Positions 1-5,480 of a stretch of 5,788 bases of DNA are shown in pieces. Each line of letters opens with the position of its first letter. Position 1 is the stretch's first letter. Position numbers and translations under genes: made by a program. The notes under the pieces are model-generated. The model had not been told where the DNA came from. It saw nothing but the letters and a program-made list of their open reading frames with translations, and did no database searches. Source of the DNA: an uncultured Paracoccus sp. (GTDB taxonomy: Bacteria; Pseudomonadota; Alphaproteobacteria; Rhodobacterales; Rhodobacteraceae); assembly GCF_946221145.1 (NCBI RefSeq), contig NZ_CAMIOH010000200.1, positions 1 through 5,788 of the forward strand, given 5' to 3'.

Positions 1-176
1 TCGCGGCTGTAGGGCGGGATCGGGAACGGCTCGGGGCCGACGACCTCGCGCCAGACGCCCCGGGCCAGCCCGAGGCAATCGCAGCCGACGCCCCGAAGGC
101 TGGCCTGGTCGTGGTAGGGCGTGCCGAGCCAGGAGCTCGCTGCCCCGATCACCCTATCGGGATCGGCGGGCTTCAC
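1..176 (-). CDS. NlpC/P60-family phage tail peptidase (RcGTA g14-like), 3' part outside the window
   Basis: Only the first 58 codons are visible; the gene runs off the left edge. I read it from a GTG at 174-176 that overlaps the TGA of the hub gene as GTGA. A weak purine-rich Shine-Dalgarno-like stretch (GAGGGTGG) lies upstream. The visible protein has the N-terminal signature of the phage NlpC/P60 putative cell-wall peptidases: a WLGTPYHDQAS segment at residues 16-26, then GVGCDCLGL at 29-37. Cys34 in the DCLG context is the expected nucleophile of this papain-like fold; the catalytic His lies beyond the window. A VWREVVGPEP segment follows at 41-50, also typical of the family. In RcGTA the homologue (g14) sits in the tail baseplate and is thought to cut peptidoglycan during DNA delivery. 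Its position directly after the DUF2163 hub fits the same role. Family assignment is strong. The start codon is inferred from the overlap and could differ. Confidence 0.88.
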   Translation of the reverse strand, partial: MKPADPDRVIGAASSWLGTPYHDQASLRGVGCDCLGLARGVWREVVGPEPFPIPPYSR

Positions 177-1057
177 AGCACGCCACCCTCATGCCCACCA
201 TCTTTCGTGGCGTAGCGCAGGACCGCGTCCTGGCCGGGGATATGCGGGAAGCCCCGGAAGTTGGCGGTGTTGGCGAACTTCGCGCCACAGGTCTCCATCC
301 GTTTGTCGCAGCCTGCCCGGATGATGAAATTGTCGCCTTCGGCGATCGCGCGCACCGGCGCCTCGAGCAGGGTCAGGATCGCCACGCCGTCCGTGACGTC
401 ATGGCCCAGCACCTCGGTGCGCCGGCCCGCATTCGCGCCGCTCGTCCATTCCAGCGTGCCGAAGGTGAACCAGCCGGAGGTGAACCCACCGAGGCCCGAG
501 GCGGTGAAGGCCCGGTCGCGCAGGAGATCGATGACGCTACCAGTGCCCTTGAAGGCGGGATCCTCCAGATCGACCTCGCAGCGCGCATCTCCGAGCGCGG
601 CGTCGCAGCTCGCCTGGAAGGTCCGCCCGACCGTCTGGCCCAGCACATGGGCGAGCGATCGGACCTCCGCGACGAAGGCCAGCCGGCCGCGCCGGATCTG
701 GCCGATGGCCCCGCGGCGCATCAGCACGCGCTGGCTGGTGTCGGCCCAGTTCGCCCGCCAGACCTCGACCTCGGCGTTGTCCCAGCGGCCGTCGAGGATG
801 TCGGTCTCGGTGATCCGGTCGGAGGTCAGCACCCCTTGCGCATCTTGCGCATCGACGGAAAGGTCGGATCCCGAGCGCACTTCGGAGGCCGCGAAGCCGC
901 TTTCCGGTTCGAAATCGATGCCGTCGAACGTCAGTGTCCGGTCATGGTCGGTGAAGCCGAGCGTCACCCCATCGGCCCGCACGATCCTCCAGCACCAGGC
1001 AAGTGTCGTCGTGCCCTCGTCGAGATGGGCCTGAAGCGCGGGCGGGAGCGCCTTCAC
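173..1057 (-). CDS. DUF2163 baseplate hub protein (RcGTA g13-like) with C-terminal Phage_BR0599-type domain
   Basis: This 294-residue protein starts at GTG 1055-1057, which overlaps the preceding stop as GTGA. The open frame continues upstream to an ATG at 1225, but that 56-residue extension is Arg-rich and is a shadow of the neighbouring membrane-protein gene, so I reject it. The N-terminal region (about 1-160) has DUF2163 features: LPPALQAHLDEGTTTLAW, a GFTDHDRTL motif at 34-42 and GFAASEVRSGSDLSVD at 54-69. The C-terminal region has GCDKRMETCGAKFANTANF at 249-267 followed by RGFPHIPG, the hallmark of Phage_BR0599 and lambda gpL-like tail-tip domains. Four cysteines (151, 160, 250, 257) form two pairs, C-x8-C and C-x6-C. 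In gpL-like proteins equivalent cysteines hold an iron-sulfur cluster, so I infer the same here. Cys22 is extra. In RcGTA the homologue forms the baseplate hub between the distal tail ring and the tip peptidase. No frameshift or missing block is seen. Confidence 0.93.
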   Translation of the reverse strand: MKALPPALQAHLDEGTTTLAWCWRIVRADGVTLGFTDHDRTLTFDGIDFEPESGFAASEVRSGSDLSVDAQDAQGVLTSDRITETDILDGRWDNAEVEVWRANWADTSQRVLMRRGAIGQIRRGRLAFVAEVRSLAHVLGQTVGRTFQASCDAALGDARCEVDLEDPAFKGTGSVIDLLRDRAFTASGLGGFTSGWFTFGTLEWTSGANAGRRTEVLGHDVTDGVAILTLLEAPVRAIAEGDNFIIRAGCDKRMETCGAKFANTANFRGFPHIPGQDAVLRYATKDGGHEGGVL

Positions 1058-1263
1058 TTCCGCCCCCAGCCGCGCCACAGGGCGACCGAGGCCAGCGCGG
1101 ACGAGACCACGCCTCCGGCCGTGCCGGTGAGGGCGTAGAGATTGAACGGGCGCAGATCGAAGCTGCCGGTCGCCAGATCGAAATCCGCCAGCCCTCCCAT
1201 GGCCAGCCCGGAGGCGGCAAGACAAGCCAGATAGATCAGCCCGCGAGCGAGGTTCCAGTTCAT
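1054..1263 (-). CDS. Small two-helix inner-membrane protein of the lysis block, unknown function
   Basis: A 69-residue protein begins at ATG 1261-1263, which overlaps the endolysin stop as ATGA and has a strong AGGAAAGG Shine-Dalgarno seven bases upstream. A longer in-frame start at 1308 lacks this signal and lies inside the endolysin gene, so I reject it. Two hydrophobic stretches, about residues 8-25 and 42-63, are separated by a short polar stretch with several Asp (ADFDLATGSFDLRPF). The C-terminus is basic (WRGWGRK). The likely topology is a helical hairpin with both ends in the cytoplasm, by the positive-inside rule. I do not recognise a named family. Its place directly after the endolysin, and its size, suggest a second holin, an antiholin or another lysis accessory protein; this is inference from context. 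It is not a spanin by sequence: no signal peptide with a good lipobox and no periplasmic coiled coil. The hub gene follows with a GTGA overlap. Confidence 0.82.
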   Translation of the reverse strand: MNWNLARGLIYLACLAASGLAMGGLADFDLATGSFDLRPFNLYALTGTAGGVVSSALASVALWRGWGRK

Positions 1264-1928
1264 GATGTTGCCTTTCCTGTTAAGAATTCCATCAGCCGGT
1301 GCCACCACGAGGGGGCGGCAGACGGTTGGGTCGGTACCGGCAGTGGCACGGTCGGCGGCACCGGCTGACCCGCCGGGCGCAGCAGAGTCAGCGCCTCAGC
1401 CTCGGTCAATCGCCGGATCGGTCGCGAGAAATCCACCCGTCCGTTGCGATCGACCGACCAAACCGAGATGGTGCCGGTCGGATAGCGGCCATCGCGGAAC
1501 AGATCGCGCTCGGCCTCGCGCCGGGTGCGGATCGCGGCGGGCCGAAGCCAACCCATGAAAGCCTGCGCGGCGGCGGCGCGGTTGCCCGCGTTCAGATGGC
1601 GGGTCAGCGATGCTTTGGCGATGCCACCGGTGTTGTAGTGGAAGCTGACCAGCGCATCGAACTCGTGCGGCTCCAGCGGCACCTTTACCGCGCGCAGTAC
1701 CTCCGCCTCGTAGACCACGATGTCGGCGCGGAAGAGCCGGAACGCTTCACGGATCCCGGCATCGAGATCGGCGGGCATGCCGCGCGGCATCCGTTCCGGG
1801 TCGGGCGGTCCGGCCGAGGCAGTGTGGCCGATACCGAAGGTCCAGATGTTCTTCACATCGAGATAGGGTCCGGGCACGAGTCCTTCGTGCCGGACGAGGG
1901 CCAGAAGCCCCCGGTCAGTCATGTGCAT
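1260..1928 (-). CDS. Phage endolysin, GH24 (T4/P21-type) lysozyme with Pro-rich C-terminal tail
   Basis: This 222-residue muramidase would cleave the MurNAc-GlcNAc bond of host peptidoglycan at lysis. The GH24 catalytic triad is intact and spaced as in T4 lysozyme: Glu15 (RHEG), Asp24 (PYLD) and Thr30 (WTFGIGHT), with E-x8-D-x5-T. A second family motif, FDALVSFHYNTGG, is at residues 90-102, and a TRREAERDLF helix at 135-144. Compared with minimal family members there is an insertion at about 37-72 and a C-terminal extension. The extension has a Pro-rich linker at about 185-206 and then an amphipathic PSWWHRLMEFLTG tail. There is no N-terminal signal or SAR helix, so export should need the holin. 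The start is ATG 1926-1928, with a second in-frame ATG at 1920-1922; a modest GGGTGA lies just upstream and does not decide between them. The gene starts four bases after the 44-residue gene and ends in an ATGA overlap with the next one. Confidence 0.95.
   Translation of the reverse strand: MHMTDRGLLALVRHEGLVPGPYLDVKNIWTFGIGHTASAGPPDPERMPRGMPADLDAGIREAFRLFRADIVVYEAEVLRAVKVPLEPHEFDALVSFHYNTGGIAKASLTRHLNAGNRAAAAQAFMGWLRPAAIRTRREAERDLFRDGRYPTGTISVWSVDRNGRVDFSRPIRRLTEAEALTLLRPAGQPVPPTVPLPVPTQPSAAPSWWHRLMEFLTGKATS
1271..1278 (-). promoter_or_regulatory. Ribosome binding site fixing the start of the 69-residue membrane protein
   Basis: On the minus strand this reads AGGAAAGG, seven bases before the ATG at 1261-1263. 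It lies inside the 3' end of the endolysin gene. It supports the short 69-residue form over the in-frame ATG at 1308. Confidence 0.7.
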
Positions 1929-1932
1929 GGGA

Positions 1933-2067
1933 TCACCCGAAGATGGAGGAAAGGATCAGGATCAGCGCGGCGACCAGCAGGCCGATGCGCAGGCGGTGGC
2001 TGAAGGCCTGTGCCGGGTCGGAAGCGTCGCAGCGGATGGCGCGCGCAAGGCGGAGAAGATCATGCAT
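1933..2067 (-). CDS. 44-residue tail-anchored membrane protein between holin and endolysin, unknown function
   Basis: I call a 44-residue ORF from ATG 2065-2067, eight bases inside the 3' end of the holin gene, ending at TGA 1933-1935. The longer frame up to 2166 is Arg/Ser/Pro-rich out-of-frame holin sequence and is rejected. The protein has a short soluble N-terminal half (residues 1-26, with LLRLARAIRC and one Cys at 13) and one strong hydrophobic helix at about 27-43 (LRIGLLVAALILILSSIFG), so it looks tail-anchored. I do not recognise a family. Evidence that it is real: without it there would be a gap of about 130 bases in a fully packed operon; it has a GGGGGG Shine-Dalgarno-like run eight bases upstream; and its composition is membrane-like. 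Holin regulation or endolysin recruitment is possible but speculative. Confidence 0.68.
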   Translation of the reverse strand: MHDLLRLARAIRCDASDPAQAFSHRLRIGLLVAALILILSSIFG

Positions 2068-2410
2068 CGGGGGTGCCCCCCTTGCCGCTGCGCATGCGGG
2101 CGAGGACGACCTCGATAAAGGCCGGGCCGAAAACGCCGACGAGATAAGCGGCGGAGCCCGCCGCACCCCCGGCCGGGATCGCCTGCGATGGCAGGCCGAG
2201 CCAGGCGGTGATGACCGCCATCGACAGGCTGCCCATCCCGGCGGCGATCAGACCGCCGAGCAGGATGTGGCGCAGGGCGTCGCGCAGCCGCATCCGGGTG
2301 GTCAGGGCGTTGGTCGCTCCGCCGAGCGCGCCCCAGGCCGCCAGGATGACTGCGGTGGAGGTCGCCAGATCGCGCAGCACCGCGGCGACAAAGCCAGATT
2401 CTTCGTTCAT
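2060..2410 (-). CDS. Phage holin-like protein, three membrane helices
   Basis: This 116-residue protein has three hydrophobic segments: about residues 15-35, 48-72 and 77-103. The first contains AVILAAWGALGGATNAL. A basic loop (TTRMRLRDALRH) follows the first helix, and the C-terminus is short and charged. Size, topology and the WG-x-basic loop-helix-helix layout resemble class I holins, in particular the LydA-like holin superfamily III; I recognise this by pattern only. Together with the endolysin 131 bases downstream, the role is most likely timed permeabilisation of the inner membrane to release the lysozyme. The start is ATG 2408-2410, overlapping the DUF2460 stop as ATGA, with GGAG eight bases upstream inside that gene. 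There is no second Met near the N-terminus, so no lambda-S-like dual start is visible. Another small membrane function cannot be excluded. Confidence 0.8.
   Translation of the reverse strand: MNEESGFVAAVLRDLATSTAVILAAWGALGGATNALTTRMRLRDALRHILLGGLIAAGMGSLSMAVITAWLGLPSQAIPAGGAAGSAAYLVGVFGPAFIEVVLARMRSGKGGTPDA
2069..2081 (-). promoter_or_regulatory. GC hairpin covering the ribosome binding site of the 44-residue gene
   Basis: On the minus strand, GGGGG at 2077-2081 can pair with CCCCC at 2069-2073 around a GCA loop, directly before the ATG at 2067. The same G-run is the only Shine-Dalgarno-like sequence for that gene. Folding would hide it unless ribosomes finishing the holin gene open the stem, which would make translation depend on holin translation. 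The bases also code for Gly-Gly-Thr-Pro in the holin, so the structure could be incidental. Confidence 0.4.
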
Positions 2411-3033
2411 CGCCGGATCTCCAGCAGCGGAATGGATGTGATCGACCCCAGCCGCTCGAGATCGAGGGTGACGTCAAGCGTGTCGGTGTCAAAGCGGACG
2501 GGGACGTCGAATTCGAAGCCCGCCGTGATTGCGACGCCCGCGCCCGGGGCGGTGGTGAAGGTCACGCTGCCGGTGGCGGTGTTGACGCTCCAGCCCGACA
2601 TCTGTTCGACGCCGTTCAGGGCGATGCGGACGGCCCCTGCTACCGGCTTGGTGATGGCGCGGGACCAAGTTTGCGCGCCGGAGGTGTAGCGCTTCAGAAT
2701 GGCGAAGGTGGTGACAGCACCATTACCGGTGCCGATGGGTTGGTCGGTCGGGGCGACCGGCTGCGACGGCAGACAGGATTTGTAATCCGCCCAATCCTTG
2801 TAGCGAAAGCCGTGCAGGCGGCCATTGCGGGCCTCGAAGAAGGCCACGACCGCCGCGAGATCGTCGGCGCGGCGGATGCCGTAGGCGACATCATAGCGGC
2901 GGCGCGAGTTGGCCCAGCTGGCGTTGCGCTCCTCGTCCCCGCTTGCCAGTTCGACGATCTGCGTGCGCCGTTCCGGCCCACCGCGCGCCCCGCGGCTGAT
3001 GTTGTCGGGGAACCTGACTTCCTGGAATGCCAT
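2407..3033 (-). CDS. DUF2460 distal tail protein (RcGTA g12-like)
   Basis: This 208-residue protein is a clear DUF2460 member. It has MAFQEVRFPDNISRGARGGPER-type start features, with GGPERRT at 18-24, then SGDEERNASWANSRRRYD at 31-48, VVAFFEARNGRLHGFRYKDW at 62-81 and a C-terminal GFEFDVPVRFDTD at 172-184. In RcGTA the homologue is the distal tail protein, a ring joining tail tube to baseplate hub; the same role is inferred here. The start is chosen at ATG 3031-3033, sharing one base with the tape measure stop (TGATG). GGAGGGG at 3040-3046 gives good spacing to it. An in-frame GTG one codon earlier (3034-3036) would make a four-base overlap and add one residue; both are possible. Downstream is the holin, not the DUF2163 hub gene as in RcGTA. 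Confidence 0.94.
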   Translation of the reverse strand: MAFQEVRFPDNISRGARGGPERRTQIVELASGDEERNASWANSRRRYDVAYGIRRADDLAAVVAFFEARNGRLHGFRYKDWADYKSCLPSQPVAPTDQPIGTGNGAVTTFAILKRYTSGAQTWSRAITKPVAGAVRIALNGVEQMSGWSVNTATGSVTFTTAPGAGVAITAGFEFDVPVRFDTDTLDVTLDLERLGSITSIPLLEIRR

Positions 3034-5480
3034 CACATGCCCCTCCGACCCAGCGACACGGCGCGGGCGATGTCGCTCGCCACCTGCGTGCGCGATTGGC
3101 GGAAGCTCTCTGCGTCGCGGGCCATGATGGTGACGTTGACGGCGGGAGCGCTGGACGAGCCTTGGCCGTAACCAGCGGCCTCGCGGCGGGAAAGCACACG
3201 CTCGCCGCGTTGCAGGATCGCCGGAACCTCGTCGGGCTTGATCCCCGCCCAGCCACCCGCATGCATGCGTGGCGCATTGGCAAAGGTCAGCGCGGGAACC
3301 ATGCGAACCGGGCCTGGCGATCCGACCATGCCGCCCGCGTGGAGGATGTTGGCGAAGATCCCACCCGCGCCGCCGAGCGCGCCAGATAGGGCGTTTGCAA
3401 TCGGCCCGAGGATGAAGCGCCGCGCCGCCAGCTTGGCCAGATCTGCAATCATCGACGTGACCAGATCGCGGAAGTCGAGCTTGCCGGTCTTGACGAACTC
3501 GCCCACTGCATTCTCGGCCGACGTGAAGGCCCCAACCAGCGCCTGACCGATATCGCCGCCGATGTTGCGCGCCTTGCTAGCATAGTCGGCGAGTGCTGCG
3601 GTCACCGCGCCCCAGCCTGTCGCAGCCCGATCAGCCCCGTCAGCCGCCGCCGCCCCGGCTTCGCGCGCCGCAGCGCCCGCACTTCCGGCAGCGGCTGCGG
3701 TGTCTTCCAATTCGGTGTTCAGCGCATCCGCCGAACTGGCGGCATCTGCCAACGCCGTTTCGGCATCCGATCCGGTGCCGGTCACCGCATCGCGCAAGGC
3801 TTGCCAACTGGCCAGCGGACGACCCGCAGCATCGGCCAATATGCCAGCAGCCTCGCGATAGCCATCGGCGCGGCCGCGCGCATCGTCTGCCATCGCGCCA
3901 AGCCCGAGATCGGGCGGCTCGAGATAGGTGCGGGCCAGGGCCGCCGAGAAGGCATCGGCCGCGGCCGCCCCGGCGGCGGTTGCGGCCCCCTCGAACGGGT
4001 TGCCGATCCGCGCCAGTTCTACCGGATCGAGCGTGCCAATCCGCACTCCGCCTTCGCCGACCGCCCAGTCCGGCAGCAGCTCCAAGGCCGCGTTCAGCCC
4101 GTTGATGAAATTGTTGATCCGGGTGACGACGCCGTTCAGCATCGCCTCGACCCCGGAAATCAGACCGTTCGCCGCCTGGAAGGCAAAATCACCGATGGCG
4201 CCGGGCAGACTGCCCCAGATCGCGACGGCCGCATTATACGCCCCTTGAAAAATGGCGGCCGTCCGGTCGCCGAAGCTGACCACGCCCGCGATGGTGCCCT
4301 CGAGGGCCGAGAGCCCGGCCGCCTTCAACCCCTCCCAGCCAGCAGCCATGTTGGCAAATGCGGCGTCGAGCGCCAGGCCGATGCGCGACCAGACCTCCGA
4401 TGCGAGATCACCGAGGAGCCGGAAAGCCTCGCCCACGCCGCCAACCCGGGTGACAAGCTGTGAGAACTGATAGACCAGTTCCCCGGCGCCGACGATCAGC
4501 GCGCCGATCCCGGTCCGGATCAGCGCCCCGCGCAGGAAGACCAGCGCCGTGGCAAGGCCACGCACGGACAAGGCCGCCATTGCCAACCCGGCCACCCAGC
4601 GACCCGCCATGAAGGCGGCGAAGGTCGCGGCATAGGTGGCAAGCCGTGCAAGATTGTCGAATACCGCCGTGATCGCACCGCCGATGGGCCCGGTGCCACG
4701 CGCCATGTCGGCCAGCGCGTTCGCCACGGTCTCCAACGCCGGGGCGCCGGCGGCGGTCAGGCGGTTGGTCAGGCCGAGCCAGATCAGGCTCAGCTTGGCG
4801 ATGGCATCGCCGGTGCGTTCGATCTGCGCGGCATCTGCCGCGCTGACCGCCACGCCGAAATCCTGCACGTCCTGCGCCGCCTCGCGCAGCGTAGCGGAGT
4901 CGATGCGCAGGAACGCCAGCGCCGCCTTGTCACCGAAAAGGTCAGAGGCGACAGCAGCCCGTTCCGCTTCGGGCACAAACCGGTTCAGAGCTTCCTGAAT
5001 GGCAACAATACGCTGGTCGAGCGGCAACGCCTGCAACTCGACGGCCGTCAGGTTCAGCCGTTGCAAGGCCCCAACAGCCGATCCGGACCCAGCCGCCGCT
5101 TCGGACAACCGCGTGGTCAGCTTCTTGGTGGCCTGTTCGATCTCGCCCATCGAGACACCGGCAAGTTCCCCAGCCCATGTCAGCACTTGCAGGCTTTCGA
5201 CAGTAGTCTTCAGCGATGCCGCCATGTCGGCATGTGCGCCGATGACCTCGAGCCCCGAGCGGACCATCGCCACACCGGCGGCGGCTGCAGCGGCGGTCAC
5301 CGCCGCGAGGGCAATTCCGGCCTTGCGGGCAAAGCTGCCAAGTCGGGCATTGGCCAGTTCCATCTCGGAGGACAGGCGGCCAAACCCGCGCGTGCCCGCT
5401 TCGCCGATGCCTTCCAACTCGGCCCGGACCTGACGGCCGCCTTCCGCGACCAGTCGGACAGAGACCCTCTTCTCAGCCAT
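3033..5480 (-). CDS. Phage tail tape measure protein, lambda-type C-terminal domain
   Basis: This 815-residue protein should fill the tail tube during assembly, set its length and leave with the DNA. The N-terminus (1-50) has MAEKRVSVRLVAEGG and a helix rich in Glu and Ala. A hydrophobic helix lies at about 54-75, and a long hydrophobic region at about 280-340, as often seen in tape measures. Residues 500-640 are very rich in Ala and Asp/Glu, probably helical or coiled coil. Residues 660-700 (FVKTGKLDFRDLVTSMIADL) match the lambda tape measure C-terminal domain. A conserved tail segment follows at 715-768 with MHAGGWAGIKPDEVP and ILQRGERVLSRRE. The start ATG 5478-5480 has GGAGAGGG just upstream and overlaps the preceding gene by eight bases. 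It is far longer than the RcGTA tape measure (roughly 220 residues from memory), implying a tail of about 120 nm by the usual 1.5 Å per residue rule. Confidence 0.95.
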   Translation of the reverse strand: MAEKRVSVRLVAEGGRQVRAELEGIGEAGTRGFGRLSSEMELANARLGSFARKAGIALAAVTAAAAAAGVAMVRSGLEVIGAHADMAASLKTTVESLQVLTWAGELAGVSMGEIEQATKKLTTRLSEAAAGSGSAVGALQRLNLTAVELQALPLDQRIVAIQEALNRFVPEAERAAVASDLFGDKAALAFLRIDSATLREAAQDVQDFGVAVSAADAAQIERTGDAIAKLSLIWLGLTNRLTAAGAPALETVANALADMARGTGPIGGAITAVFDNLARLATYAATFAAFMAGRWVAGLAMAALSVRGLATALVFLRGALIRTGIGALIVGAGELVYQFSQLVTRVGGVGEAFRLLGDLASEVWSRIGLALDAAFANMAAGWEGLKAAGLSALEGTIAGVVSFGDRTAAIFQGAYNAAVAIWGSLPGAIGDFAFQAANGLISGVEAMLNGVVTRINNFINGLNAALELLPDWAVGEGGVRIGTLDPVELARIGNPFEGAATAAGAAAADAFSAALARTYLEPPDLGLGAMADDARGRADGYREAAGILADAAGRPLASWQALRDAVTGTGSDAETALADAASSADALNTELEDTAAAAGSAGAAAREAGAAAADGADRAATGWGAVTAALADYASKARNIGGDIGQALVGAFTSAENAVGEFVKTGKLDFRDLVTSMIADLAKLAARRFILGPIANALSGALGGAGGIFANILHAGGMVGSPGPVRMVPALTFANAPRMHAGGWAGIKPDEVPAILQRGERVLSRREAAGYGQGSSSAPAVNVTIMARDAESFRQSRTQVASDIARAVSLGRRGM
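3040..3046 (-). promoter_or_regulatory. Ribosome binding site of the DUF2460 gene
   Basis: On the minus strand GGAGGGG lies within the last codons of the tape measure gene. Its GGAGG core is eight bases from ATG 3033 and five from GTG 3036, which favours the ATG. Confidence 0.65.

Noticed and set aside
191..1138. Long plus-strand open frame (315 codons) opposite the hub gene
   Set aside because: It is antisense to a clear DUF2163 gene, has Arg/Gly/Pro/Ala-rich low-complexity composition typical of high-GC shadow frames, and shows no domain I recognise.
1058..1225. N-terminal extension of the hub protein from ATG 1225
   Set aside because: The 56 added residues are Arg-rich and out of frame with the 69-residue membrane gene they overlap, whereas GTG 1057 gives a GTGA overlap and the normal DUF2163 N-terminus.
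1201..1260. Possible lipoprotein signal (YLAC) in the 69-residue protein, which would make it Rz1-like
   Set aside because: The lipobox has Tyr at -3, the hydrophobic stretch before Cys is only about five residues, and a second membrane helix follows; it fits an integral membrane hairpin better.
2060..2492. Minus-strand open frame of 176 codons overlapping the holin in another frame, considered as a hidden overlapping gene
   Set aside because: It is very rich in Arg, Pro, His and Ser, has no membrane helix or signal peptide, and starts inside DUF2460; this is a typical shadow frame.
1943..2689. Plus-strand open frame of 248 codons opposite the holin and DUF2460 genes
   Set aside because: It spans several minus-strand genes with overlap-coupled starts and its composition is Arg/Gly/Asp-rich; it is explained as a GC-skewed shadow.
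3801..4463. Plus-strand open frame of 220 codons inside the tape measure gene
   Set aside because: It is antisense to a well-supported tape measure frame and has no recognisable motif.
4521..4644. Hydrophobic stretch of the tape measure protein, considered as a separate membrane protein or a fusion
   Set aside because: Such hydrophobic segments are usual in tape measure proteins, and the frame is continuous with both flanking domains.
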